Source of the DNA: CAZHTS01 sp964535315
GTDB taxonomy: Bacteria > Chloroflexota > Anaerolineae > Anaerolineales > Anaerolineaceae
Length of the DNA: 40,089 nucleotides
Assembly: GCA_964535315.1 (NCBI GenBank)
Contig: CAZHTS010000042.1
Location: 1-40,089 of the forward strand
Direction: 5' to 3'
Shown here: in pieces, positions 8,814 through 16,709 of the stretch
Layout: each line of letters starts with the position of its first letter
How positions within the stretch are numbered: position 1 is the first letter of the stretch
The notes under the pieces: model-generated
Seen by the model: the letters and a program-made list of their open reading frames with translations, nothing else
The model's database searches: none
Told to the model about the DNA's origin: nothing
Position numbers and translations under genes: made by a program

Positions 8814-10082
8814 ATGCCGCATTTTTCCCCTATCACCACCCGCCGGGTACTGATCCTGGTTGCACTGGCCTACTTTGCCGCCTTCACCTACCCCAACCTG
8901 TTTGGCGCCCGCGACGAACACATCCTCTCGCAAAAATCTGGCGACGAATATTTTCAATACCCATTTCTGATGCGCATGGTCACCCCCGGCGATACGCCGG
9001 CCGAAACGCGCTATCGTTGGGTCTCTTACGGCCACTGGATCTACGGTTATCCGTTTTACATCTACTCTGCTTTCAGCGTCCTGCCGCTGCGCTGGTACTA
9101 CGGCGACGAACTGATCAACCACACCCGCCTGATCCTTGCCACGCTGCGCCAGCTGGTCAGCGTGCTGCCGATCACCCTGGCCATGCTGCTGCTGGTCTAC
9201 CTGCAGACCCGTTTCCGCTCGCTGCCGTTGGCCCTGGCCACCTTTCTGACCCTGGCCGTCATCCCCGGTGTGGTGCGCCAGAATATCTGGTGGTGGCACC
9301 CCGATGCCCTCACCATCCTGGCCGTCGTGTTGACCTTTTTCTTCCTGGATCGTGACGAGCTGCGCTTCGGGCGCAACTTCTATCTGGCGGCTGCCAGCTG
9401 CGGCATGGCGGCCAGCATCAAGACCATCGGCGCTTTCTTTTTCCTCAGTATCGCCGTCTACCTGCTGGCCGGCCTGCTTGGCCGGCGCATCCGCCTGGGA
9501 CGTGCCGTCTTGGCCGGAGCCGGCTTCATCGCCGTCATGCTGGCCACGGTCGTCTTCACCAACCCCCTGCTGTTCCTGCCGGCGCAGCGCGCCAAGATCA
9601 TCCAGGTGCACGTCGACCACAGTTATTTCTTCACCCACGGCTGGCAGGACGACGACCCCTACGCCACCGGGCTGAAAGCCTGGCTGCCCATCCTCGAAGG
9701 CTGGTACGCCAATCGCTGGTTCCTGGTCTTTGCTCTGGGCGCACTGTTGGCTGGCTGCTTCTTCGGCCGCCAGCGCCTGCTGTATGCGCTGATCGCTGCC
9801 TGGGTGGCGCCCCTTTCACTCTATTTAATCTTTTATATCGCCGTCAAACCCGATCACTACTGGCTGCCGGTAGCGCTGCCGCTCTTCTCCTGCATCCCGC
9901 CGCTGCTGCCGCGCCTGGAGGCATGGCTGAAGGAGAAACTGCCCAACGCCCCGCGCCTGGCCGGCGCGCTGACGCTGGCGCTCGGCCTGGCGGTGACGGC
10001 GGCGCTGGTCTGGCAATTCAGCGACAATTACGTCACCCTGCAACGCCTGCTGGTCAATGCCACCCAGTCACGTTGGTGGTAA
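8814..10082 (+). CDS. GT-C-like multi-span membrane protein
   Basis: 422 residues with about ten hydrophobic helices. The first extracytoplasmic loop contains FGARDEHILSQKSGDEYFQY, which is rich in acidic residues. Later motifs are IWWWHPDALTIL and a Lys in ASIKTIGAFFF. Acidic first-loop residues, a Trp-His-Pro-Asp motif in a later loop and a hydrophobic scaffold resemble GT39/PMT-like GT-C glycosyltransferases that use lipid-linked sugars. The family cannot be fixed by eye. The ATG at 8814 follows GAGGATG without a clean spacing. The gene lies 48 bp after the lipoprotein gene and is followed by an AT-rich promoter-like stretch. Confidence 0.5.
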   Translation: MPHFSPITTRRVLILVALAYFAAFTYPNLFGARDEHILSQKSGDEYFQYPFLMRMVTPGDTPAETRYRWVSYGHWIYGYPFYIYSAFSVLPLRWYYGDELINHTRLILATLRQLVSVLPITLAMLLLVYLQTRFRSLPLALATFLTLAVIPGVVRQNIWWWHPDALTILAVVLTFFFLDRDELRFGRNFYLAAASCGMAASIKTIGAFFFLSIAVYLLAGLLGRRIRLGRAVLAGAGFIAVMLATVVFTNPLLFLPAQRAKIIQVHVDHSYFFTHGWQDDDPYATGLKAWLPILEGWYANRWFLVFALGALLAGCFFGRQRLLYALIAAWVAPLSLYLIFYIAVKPDHYWLPVALPLFSCIPPLLPRLEAWLKEKLPNAPRLAGALTLALGLAVTAALVWQFSDNYVTLQRLLVNATQSRWW

Positions 10083-10102
10083 CGCCATTAACAAAAATAA
10101 AG

Positions 10103-10108
10103 TATAAT
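10103..10108 (+). promoter_or_regulatory. candidate -10 box (TATAAT) in AT-rich gap
   Basis: The 79-bp gap after the membrane protein is markedly AT-rich and contains TATAAT at 10103-10108. No clear -35 box is present. It would serve the small frame at 10162 and perhaps the glycosyltransferase genes beyond. Confidence 0.3.
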
Positions 10109-10161
10109 AAAATATCGACTATATTCACAATTGATACGTCTTGCCCAGGAAGCCTTGTTCC

Positions 10162-10437
10162 ATGTCAACAAATTTCCCCACCCAACAACCGCACCCCTCG
10201 TATTCGCTGCGCTCCAGGTTCATTGCCGGGATCTTGCTCCTCGCAATCTTCCTGGGACTTATCATCACCTACGCCCCGGTGTTTGCCCAATTCCAACCCG
10301 CTGCAAACTCACCCGTGCGCACCCCAACCCCGACTCTGGCCCCGGACGAAGAACCGGCCCCTTATCTGGGAGCTTCTGGGGGACGACCATTTGTAAACCT
10401 GAGCGCCGGTGCAACGGGCAATCCGACCGTATTCTGA
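10162..10437 (+). CDS. Small single-span hypothetical protein (possibly truncated)
   Basis: 91 residues from ATG 10162; a TTG at 10141 is the alternative start. It has a Ser/Pro-rich N-terminus, one strong hydrophobic helix (residues about 22-45), a TPTPTLAPDEEP linker, then PYLGASGGRPFVNLSAGAT and a stop. Helix plus Thr/Pro linker is the usual head of a longer exported protein in this genome. The abrupt end suggests a truncated or decayed gene rather than a complete one. No ribosome site is obvious. I do not recognise a family. Confidence 0.35.
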   Translation: MSTNFPTQQPHPSYSLRSRFIAGILLLAIFLGLIITYAPVFAQFQPAANSPVRTPTPTLAPDEEPAPYLGASGGRPFVNLSAGATGNPTVF

Positions 10438-10795
10438 CATAACGATCAGATCCCCGCATGAACATGGTTGCTGCCGTCAGAACAATTGAGGCCCCTTTGG
10501 TTTCGTTTTACCGGCAGCTTTCTCTTGACCGGCATCTTGAACCTGCTATCTCAGGCCGGTCTCTTGTACATATACCGTACCATGCGGGCGCCTGCCCGGC
10601 AGGCGTTCGATCCCATAAAGCCGGGCTCGCCAGGGACGGAACACGCCAACGAGAGAATCGGCAAGTCCTTGCTGTTGGGGGTGGCGTGCAGCAAAGTTCT
10701 GATAACCTGCTATACAGGCGGCCGCGATCGACATTAGCGCCGCCTGTGCTTGCTGTTTTCATTTCATTCCCCAACAGCCTAGAACCCTCCAACCC
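10438..10795. other. 358-bp stretch without a convincing gene
   Basis: Two overlapping frames (10458-10799 and 10468-10737) exist, but neither has a good start site or recognisable sequence. The second contains a hydrophobic run (FLLTGILNLLSQAGLLYIY). The stretch also holds inverted repeats: an 8-bp palindrome CGCCTGCC-C-GGCAGGCG near 10588-10604 and the hairpin at 10714-10747. It may be the decayed end of the preceding small gene, or untranslated leader for the glycosyltransferase gene. Confidence 0.4.
10714..10747 (+). terminator. GC-rich hairpin before the GT4 gene
   Basis: A perfect 9-bp stem (10714-10722 with 10739-10747) closes a 16-base loop and is followed within 8 bases by a T-rich stretch (GCTTGCTGTTTTC). 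It may be a weak terminator or a leader structure 48 bp upstream of the glycosyltransferase start. Confidence 0.35.
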
Positions 10796-12001
10796 ATGAA
10801 AACGAATATTGCCATTATCCACGACTTTGTCTTCGTATATGCAGGCGCCGAGCGCGTCCTGGAGCAGATGCTGGCCTGTTTCCCGCAGGCCGATCTGTTT
10901 GTTTTATTCGATGCGCTCCCAGACAGCCAGCGGGCTTTTTTAGGATCGCACACACCCCGCACAACTTTTATACAAAAGATGCCCTGGCTGCACTGGAACA
11001 GTGCACGCTTCTTACCCTATGCCGTCCCGTTCATGCCGTTGGCCGTTGAACAAATCGACCTTTCAGGATACGACATCGTTCTCAGCAGCTCGCATTCCTT
11101 CGCCAAAGGAGTGATTACCGGACCGGACCAGTTGCACATTGCTTACACCCACTCGCCCATGCGCTTTGCCTGGGATCACCAGCCAGTATACCTGCGCGCC
11201 GCAGGAATCGACCGGGGGCTCAAAAGCTGGCTGGCGCGTTGGGCTTTTTCTTACCTGCGCATGTGGGATACTCGCACAGCCAACGGCGTCGACTGTTTTA
11301 TTGCCAACTCCAACTTCATCGCCCGTCGCATCTGGAAAGTCTACCGGCGTGAAGCGATTACGCTCTACCCGCCCATAGATATCGACCAGTTTCCCTTTGT
11401 GGAAAACAAAGACGATTATTACCTGGTTGTTTCGCGCCTGGTGCCGTATAAACGCATCGATCTGATCCTCGAAGCGTTCCAACAAATGCCCGAGAAACAA
11501 CTGGTCGTCATCGGCGAGGGCCCAGAACGCAAATATCTGGAAGCCCGGGCCGGCAGCAACACGCATCTGATCGGGTTTCAAGAGACGGCCCGACTGATCG
11601 ACTATATGCGTCGCGCCAGGGCGGTGATCATCGCCGCAGAAGAGGATTTCGGCATCGCCCCCATCGAAGCGCAGGCCTGCGGGACGCCCGTAATTGCTTA
11701 CCGGGGAGGAGGCGTGGTGGAGACCGTGCGTGGGAGTGAGATGGACTATCCGACCGGCCTGTTCTTTGACCGGCAGGAAGCCGGCGCCATCGTCGAAGTC
11801 GTCGAACGCTTCGAAAAATCCTCCGGAGCGATCAGGCCACGTGACTGCCGTGAAAATGCCCGGCGTTTCTCTCCCGCGTTCTTCCGGGAGACCTATCAGA
11901 ACATCGTCGCCGAGGAATGGAACCGTTTCCAGGGCGTTCGCCAGGCTGCTTTTTGGGAGCCCAAAATCAGTCTGGAGGACTGTCGTGACGCCGCCCGCTG
12001 A
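10796..12001 (+). CDS. GT4-family glycosyltransferase
   Basis: 401 residues, a cytoplasmic GT-B retaining glycosyltransferase. The N-terminal Rossmann half opens with IAIIHDFVFVYAGAERVLEQ, where the Gly-Ala-Glu-Arg loop is typical of GT4 enzymes. The C-terminal half has the linker segment YYLVVSRLVPYKRIDLILEA and the donor-binding E-x7-E motif EEDFGIAPIEAQACGTPVIA at about residues 282-302. The family usually transfers a hexose from a nucleotide sugar (often GDP- or UDP-linked) to a growing glycan. The next gene overlaps its last 17 bases, so the two are translationally coupled and probably work on the same surface glycan. The ATG at 10796 lacks a strong ribosome site. Confidence 0.8.
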   Translation: MKTNIAIIHDFVFVYAGAERVLEQMLACFPQADLFVLFDALPDSQRAFLGSHTPRTTFIQKMPWLHWNSARFLPYAVPFMPLAVEQIDLSGYDIVLSSSHSFAKGVITGPDQLHIAYTHSPMRFAWDHQPVYLRAAGIDRGLKSWLARWAFSYLRMWDTRTANGVDCFIANSNFIARRIWKVYRREAITLYPPIDIDQFPFVENKDDYYLVVSRLVPYKRIDLILEAFQQMPEKQLVVIGEGPERKYLEARAGSNTHLIGFQETARLIDYMRRARAVIIAAEEDFGIAPIEAQACGTPVIAYRGGGVVETVRGSEMDYPTGLFFDRQEAGAIVEVVERFEKSSGAIRPRDCRENARRFSPAFFRETYQNIVAEEWNRFQGVRQAAFWEPKISLEDCRDAAR

Positions 12002-13568
12002 TACAGCCCCTGAGGTACGCCTGACACTACCTGGCGGCCTCAAGTTGACCGCGCAAGCCCTCCGGCGTTTATCTTTCTGGGCCGGGGCGATTTTTTTGCT
12101 GGTCTTCTTGCTGCTGCAAAAACTCCCGGTTCTGGGCGCCACGGCGGCGCCCCCCGGCGCGGACCCCGCCAACCTGTTATCCTTTGCCTGGGGCGTGACC
12201 GGACAAAGCGCCCGCCTGGCGCCGTGGGCGTATCCACCGCTGGCCTATCTGGCGTTGAGGTTACTGCTGGTATTCTTTGCCCCATTAACCGCGTTAAAAA
12301 TCCTGGGCTTTTTTACCTGGGTGGCGCTCGCTGCCGCTCTCTGGTTCCTCCTGAATCGTTTTCTTCCAGACCTGTCCATCCTGATCCGCCTGGCGCTGAC
12401 GTTGATATTCGTCGGTGTCAGTTTTACCAACGAAATCTTTTCGTTTGGCGGTTATCCGCAACTGTACGGCATGGCTTTTCTGACTCTGGCCGTTCCTTTC
12501 GAGGAAGTCTATCTTCGCGAAGCGCGCCGCAGCGACGGTATCATCGCCGGCGCCAGTTTTGTGGGTGTGGTATTCACACATCACATGTTGGCTGCATTGC
12601 TTCCGATTTTTTGGGGAATGGCGTTCGCCTGGACCTGGCTCTGGAACCCGGAGGAACGCAAGGCCATCTGGCAACGTTGGATCCGCCTGTCCGTCCCTGC
12701 CGTCATTTTTGCGATTTTCGCCGCCCCGTTCTATTGGAAATATTATTCCCTGCTGGCCGGAAGCCCGTTGAACCCCAACGGTTACTCCTTCGCAAGCCTG
12801 CAAGACGGACTGACCTATGTCTTCCTGGATCACGTCCCACTCTGGCTTGCGCTTCTGGCCGTTGGGCTGACAGGATCCTTGCTCCTGCCGCGCGCCCGTC
12901 TGTCGGCCAGCATCATGGCGTTCACCTGGGGTGCGCCGGTGTTGTTTTTCTGCCTGTGGGAAATCCGCATTCTCCATATTATGATCGCCGGAATCCTCCT
13001 GGCGCTCGCCCTGCTGTTTGACAACGCGTGGTCCCAGCCAGCGCATCTACCGGTTTTCTCGACTCGCCGCATACTGCTGTCCGTTTCAATCCTGTTGTTG
13101 TGCGCGGCGGTGCTCACCCGCGGCCAGCAATATTTCATTAACACGGCGGCTTACTACTACGTTCTGGAAAATGATCTCATTCCGGCCATCGACTGGCTGC
13201 GCGAGGCCACACCCCCCGGCGAGCGTGTGGCCGTCACAAATTTTTCCGAAAAATCGGCCCAGATGGGCTGGTGGATCGAAGGCTATGGTAAACGTCCGGC
13301 GTTCTATGTGGGCGACCCGCGCTGGCTCTCGTATACTATCGAAAAAGAAAACACGGCCATCGCCAACCAGATCTTTGACCCGGCAAGCTCAACGGAGACA
13401 ATCCACAACCTGATCGCAGCCAACCGCATCCAATGGATCTTTATGGATAAGAAACTCGTTCGTCCCGGATTGGATGCACTTGTCGCTCAAAAATTCATCA
13501 CTCCGGCCTATGAAGATGGGCGCGTGCGCATTTACCACGTCGCGGGCCAACCCGAGGGGGCGCAGTAG
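11985..13568 (+). CDS. GT-C-like multi-span membrane protein
   Basis: 527 residues from GTG 11985, chosen because GGAGG at 11974-11978 sits six bases upstream. The frame is open much further upstream, but that part is only the shadow of the glycosyltransferase gene it overlaps. About 11-12 hydrophobic helices span residues 25-430. A conserved-looking FTNEIFSFGGYPQ block lies in a loop. A soluble C-terminal domain follows with AIDWLREATPPGERVAVTNF and YEDGRVRIYHVAG. This layout is that of GT-C-like polytopic proteins annotated in Archaea and Chloroflexota as glycosyltransferase or '6-pyruvoyl-tetrahydropterin synthase-related' membrane proteins. Partnership with the overlapping GT4 enzyme is inferred. 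Exact activity is unknown. Confidence 0.6.
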   Translation: MTPPADTAPEVRLTLPGGLKLTAQALRRLSFWAGAIFLLVFLLLQKLPVLGATAAPPGADPANLLSFAWGVTGQSARLAPWAYPPLAYLALRLLLVFFAPLTALKILGFFTWVALAAALWFLLNRFLPDLSILIRLALTLIFVGVSFTNEIFSFGGYPQLYGMAFLTLAVPFEEVYLREARRSDGIIAGASFVGVVFTHHMLAALLPIFWGMAFAWTWLWNPEERKAIWQRWIRLSVPAVIFAIFAAPFYWKYYSLLAGSPLNPNGYSFASLQDGLTYVFLDHVPLWLALLAVGLTGSLLLPRARLSASIMAFTWGAPVLFFCLWEIRILHIMIAGILLALALLFDNAWSQPAHLPVFSTRRILLSVSILLLCAAVLTRGQQYFINTAAYYYVLENDLIPAIDWLREATPPGERVAVTNFSEKSAQMGWWIEGYGKRPAFYVGDPRWLSYTIEKENTAIANQIFDPASSTETIHNLIAANRIQWIFMDKKLVRPGLDALVAQKFITPAYEDGRVRIYHVAGQPEGAQ

Positions 13569-13660
13569 CACCCAATCCCGCAGTGAAGAACGGGCCCAGC
13601 CGCGTTGGCAAAGTTCTTATAACCTTCTTATACACGCCACGCCTTGCTTGGCCCACTCTA

Positions 13661-13669
13661 TGGTATAAT
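13661..13669 (+). promoter_or_regulatory. extended -10 promoter of tRNA-Leu
   Basis: TGGTATAAT at 13661-13669 is a perfect extended -10 element, 13 bp before the first base of the tRNA. That distance fits transcription start a few bases ahead of the tRNA. The -35 region is poor (CCTTGC), as is usual with extended -10 promoters. It may also serve tig. Confidence 0.6.
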
Positions 13670-13681
13670 ACCCGTTCGCCT

Positions 13682-13763
13682 GGGGAAATGCTGGAATTGG
13701 CAGACAGGCATGACTTAGGATCATGTGCCGAAAGGCGTGTGGGTTCAAGTCCCACTTTCCCCA
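13682..13763 (+). tRNA. tRNA-Leu (anticodon UAG)
   Basis: A class II tRNA of 82 bases. The acceptor stem GGGGAAA (13682-13688) pairs with TTTCCCC (13756-13762), followed by discriminator A. The anticodon stem CATGA/TCATG closes the loop CTTAGGA, giving anticodon TAG (13716-13718), which reads CUN codons. A long variable arm (GCC-GAAA-GGC) is present as expected for leucine. The T arm is GTGGG-TTCAAGT-CCCAC. The 3' CCA is not encoded (CCT follows), so it must be added after transcription. Confidence 0.95.
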
Positions 13764-13805
13764 CCTCGATCCAGTAAAACTTATCTTGCTAGAAGGACTG
13801 CCACT

Positions 13806-15206
13806 TTGAAAACCGAAACCCAAATCCGCGAAGACCACCAGGCCGAAATCATCGCCGAAATGGAGCCCGAACTGCTCGAAAAATATCGCCGTCAGGCGGC
13901 TCGTAAAATCGCGCAGAAGGCCCGCATTCCCGGCTTCCGCCCCGGCAAGGCTCCCTTTGACGTTGTTCGCCGCATGTATGGCGACGACACCCTCAATCAG
14001 GAAGCCGTTGAACTGTTGACGGACGATCTGTATGGTTCAATCCTGGATGAAGCCGGCGTTGAGCCCTCCGGCCCCGGCACACTCAAGGAAATCCTCAGCC
14101 TCGACCCGCTCAAACTCTCCTTTATCGTCCCGCTCAAACCGCAGGTCGAGTTGAACGCTTATCGCGACATTCGCCAGGAATACACCGCCCCGGAGCTGGA
14201 CGAGGCCGAGGTGGACGAATTCCTCACCCGCCTGCGCCGCAGCCAGAGCAGCGCCGAACCGGTCGAACGCGCCGCGCAGAACGGCGATCAGGTCTACCTG
14301 CAGCTCAGCGCCCACCTGACCACCCCGGTCGAGGGTGAACCCTCAGAAATCATCGCCGCCACCCACCATGACCTGGTCATCGGCGAAGAAGCCGAAGATG
14401 ACAACAAACCCTGGCCTTTCCCCGGCTTTGGCGAACACCTGATCGGCCTCGCCGCCGGACAGGAACACACCTTCACCTACCTGTACCCCGAGGAAAGCCC
14501 CTACGACAAGCTGCGCGGCAAAGAAGCCGAGTTCCACGTCACCGTGGAAAGCGTCAAGGAACTCAAGCTCCCCGAACTGAACGACGAATTTGCCCAGTCG
14601 CTGGGCTCGTTTGAAAACGTCGAAGCGCTGCGCCAGCGTGTCCGCGAGCAGTTGGACACCCAACACAAGAGCGAATACGAAGACCAGTATTACGAAGAAT
14701 TGATGGATAAGATTGTCGCCCAGGCCACCATCAAATACCCGCCGCACATGCTGCAAGAGGAAATCGAGAGCGTCGCCCAATCGGTCGAGCAGAACCTGGG
14801 GCGCCGCGGCCTGGATCTGGAAACCTATCTGAAACTGATCAAAACCACTCGCGAGGAGTTCATCGAGAAAGAGATCAAGCCGCAGGCCGAAAAACGGCTG
14901 GTGCGCACGTTGGTCATGGACAAAGTCGTCGAAGTGGAGAAGATTGAGGTCAAAGAAGAGGAAGTACGCGCCGCCTTCAACGAAACCTTTATGGAAATGG
15001 GCAATTCCATCGACCTCAAGAAATTCAAAACCAAGGCCTCACAGCAACAGCTCGCCAGCGCTGTGGCCATGCAGGCCGCCTCACGGGTCATGAACCAGCG
15101 CACCCTCGAGCGGCTCAAGGCCATCGCCACCGGCCAGCCCGAAAGCAGTGAGACCGCCGAACCGACTGCCGCCGAAACGGCCGAGGAACCGGCCGGCGAG
15201 GCTTAA
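13806..15206 (+). CDS. tig: Trigger factor
   Basis: 466 residues. This is the ribosome-bound chaperone and peptidyl-prolyl isomerase that meets nascent chains at the exit tunnel. The ribosome-docking signature GFRPGKAP is at residues 43-50. It is followed by the FKBP-like isomerase domain (about 150-250; GDQVYLQL, then FPGFGEHLIGLAAGQEHTF) and the long helical C-terminal cradle. The TTG start at 13806 is set by GAAGGA at 13792-13797. The frame runs further upstream through the tRNA gene, which cannot be coding. The C-terminus ends in an acidic Ala/Glu/Thr tail. clpP follows 37 bp downstream, the tig-clpP order widely conserved in bacteria, so the two are probably one operon. Confidence 0.95.
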   Translation: MKTETQIREDHQAEIIAEMEPELLEKYRRQAARKIAQKARIPGFRPGKAPFDVVRRMYGDDTLNQEAVELLTDDLYGSILDEAGVEPSGPGTLKEILSLDPLKLSFIVPLKPQVELNAYRDIRQEYTAPELDEAEVDEFLTRLRRSQSSAEPVERAAQNGDQVYLQLSAHLTTPVEGEPSEIIAATHHDLVIGEEAEDDNKPWPFPGFGEHLIGLAAGQEHTFTYLYPEESPYDKLRGKEAEFHVTVESVKELKLPELNDEFAQSLGSFENVEALRQRVREQLDTQHKSEYEDQYYEELMDKIVAQATIKYPPHMLQEEIESVAQSVEQNLGRRGLDLETYLKLIKTTREEFIEKEIKPQAEKRLVRTLVMDKVVEVEKIEVKEEEVRAAFNETFMEMGNSIDLKKFKTKASQQQLASAVAMQAASRVMNQRTLERLKAIATGQPESSETAEPTAAETAEEPAGEA

Positions 15207-15243
15207 GCCTGTGCGGCAGGTGTATCCGGGTAAGGAGGAACCC

Positions 15244-15849
15244 ATGTCGCTACCCGATTTCAAATCCGTCATCCCCATGGTGATCGAGTCGTCTGGGCGG
15301 GGCGAACGCGCCTACGACATCTACTCGCTGCTGCTCAAGGAGCGCATCATCTTCGTTGGCACCCCCATCGATGACCAGATCGCCAATTTGATCGTCGCCC
15401 AACTGCTCTTCCTCAGCCGGGAAGACCCTGAAAAGGGCATCCAGATGTACATCAACTCGCCGGGCGGGCAAATCTACGCCGGGCTGGCCATCTACGACAC
15501 GATGAAGATGATCCCCAACAAGATCAGCACCGTGGCCGTGGGTGTGACCGCTTCGTTCGGCACCGTGTTGTTGGCCGCCGGCACCAAAGGCCAGCGTTAC
15601 GCCCTGCCGCACGCCACCATCCACATGCACCAGCCGCTGGGCGGCGCTCAGGGTCAGGCCTCAGACATCGAGATCCAGGCGCGCGAGATCCTGCGCCTCA
15701 AGGCCCGCCTCAACGAGATTCTGTCCGAAAGCACCAGCCAGTCGCTGGAGGTGATCGAGCGCGACACCGAACGCGACTTTTACCTGGACGCAAAGGCCGC
15801 CGTGGAATACGGCCTGGTCGACCAGGTGTTGCAGCCGCCCGCCAAGTAG
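15244..15849 (+). CDS. clpP: ATP-dependent Clp protease proteolytic subunit
   Basis: 201 residues, the usual ClpP length. It forms the tetradecameric barrel that degrades proteins fed by ClpX or ClpC ATPases. The catalytic triad is visible: S104 in VTASFGT, H129 in IHMHQP and D178 in DTERDFY. The start is ATG 15244 with AAGGAGG at 15232-15238, although the frame is open further upstream inside the tig tail. No clpX follows in the window, unlike the tig-clpP-clpX order of many bacteria; the next gene is a HAD phosphatase behind a terminator-like hairpin. The serine motif TASFG replaces the commoner AASMG, a mild variation that keeps the nucleophile. Confidence 0.95.
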   Translation: MSLPDFKSVIPMVIESSGRGERAYDIYSLLLKERIIFVGTPIDDQIANLIVAQLLFLSREDPEKGIQMYINSPGGQIYAGLAIYDTMKMIPNKISTVAVGVTASFGTVLLAAGTKGQRYALPHATIHMHQPLGGAQGQASDIEIQAREILRLKARLNEILSESTSQSLEVIERDTERDFYLDAKAAVEYGLVDQVLQPPAK

Positions 15850-15883
15850 TTTTGGGGAGCGTTGCGCTGCACGATGCAACCGT

Positions 15884-15913
15884 CAAGCCGGATGGCGTAA
15901 GCTATCCGGCTTG
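15884..15913 (+). terminator. Intrinsic terminator-like hairpin after clpP
   Basis: A perfect 10-bp stem (15884-15893 with 15904-15913) with a 10-base loop, 34 bp after the clpP stop. It is followed by a short T-rich stretch (TTGTTGTAT). It separates clpP from the next gene and its T run is weak, so read-through is possible. Confidence 0.6.
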
Positions 15914-15928
15914 TTGTATGGAGAGGTT

Positions 15929-16705
15929 ATGATTGCTTCACTCACCCCCGCCATCAAGGCGCTCGTCCTGGATATGGATGGCGTCTTGTGGAAAGATAAA
16001 GAACCCATCGGCGACCTGCCGGCGATCTTTGCCGGCTTTGCCGCCCGCGGCCTGAAAGTGTTGATGGCGACCAACAACGCCACCAAGTCGCCGCAGGCCT
16101 TCCGCCAGAAACTGCTCGACCTGGGCGTCGACGTTCCTGCCGCTCAGATCATCAACTCGGGTATCACCGTCGCCCACATGCTGCACCAACGTTATCCCGA
16201 GGGCGGCCCGGTCTTTGTCGTCGGAGAACAGGGCCTGGTAGAAGTGCTGGCAGAGCGCGGCTTCTACCCCACCAACGAGAATGTGCTGGCAGTCGTCGCC
16301 GGGCTGGACCGCGGTCTGACCTACGACAAGATGCGCCAGGCCACCCTGCTGATCCGCGCCGGGGCGCCCTTTTATGGCACCAACCCGGACCGCACCTTCC
16401 CCACCCCTTACGGCCTGGTACCCGGCGCCGGTTCGGTGCTGGCCATGTTGGAGACAGCCGCCGGCGCCCCCCCCATTCTGGCCGGCAAACCCGAACCCGC
16501 CATGTACAACCTGGCGCTGGAATTGCTCGGCACCCGCCCGGAAGAAACCCTGGCGGTCGGCGACCGGTTGGATACCGACATCCTCGGCGCCCAGCGCGCC
16601 GGTCTGCGCACCGCCCTGGTGCTGTCCGGCGTCACCTCCGCCGAGGAGGCCGCCCGCTGGTCTCCGCAGCCCGATCTGATCGCACCGGCTCTGGCCGACC
16701 TGTAA
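15929..16705 (+). CDS. HAD-superfamily phosphatase (NagD/class IIA type)
   Basis: 258 residues. HAD motif I LVLDMDGVLW gives nucleophile D15 and acid D17. Motif II ATNNATKS and the C-terminal GKPEPAMYNLALELLG...GDRLDTDILGA supply the Lys and the two metal-binding aspartates. The cap position between motifs II and III and the length fit the IIA group (NagD, phosphoglycolate and p-nitrophenyl phosphatases). The physiological substrate is unknown; house-cleaning of phosphometabolites is the usual role. ATG 15929 is preferred over TTG 15911 because GGAGAGG at 15920-15926 lies just upstream. rlmN follows after 4 bp, so they are co-transcribed. Confidence 0.8.
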   Translation: MIASLTPAIKALVLDMDGVLWKDKEPIGDLPAIFAGFAARGLKVLMATNNATKSPQAFRQKLLDLGVDVPAAQIINSGITVAHMLHQRYPEGGPVFVVGEQGLVEVLAERGFYPTNENVLAVVAGLDRGLTYDKMRQATLLIRAGAPFYGTNPDRTFPTPYGLVPGAGSVLAMLETAAGAPPILAGKPEPAMYNLALELLGTRPEETLAVGDRLDTDILGAQRAGLRTALVLSGVTSAEEAARWSPQPDLIAPALADL

Positions 16706-16709
16706 CCCG

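Noticed and set aside
11694..11984. 97-residue N-terminal extension of the GT-C-like protein
   Set aside because: It is entirely inside the GT4 gene in another frame, and a strong ribosome site marks GTG 11985.
13725..13805. 27-residue N-terminal extension of trigger factor
   Set aside because: It would be translated from the tRNA-Leu sequence; TTG 13806 has a ribosome site and matches the family start.
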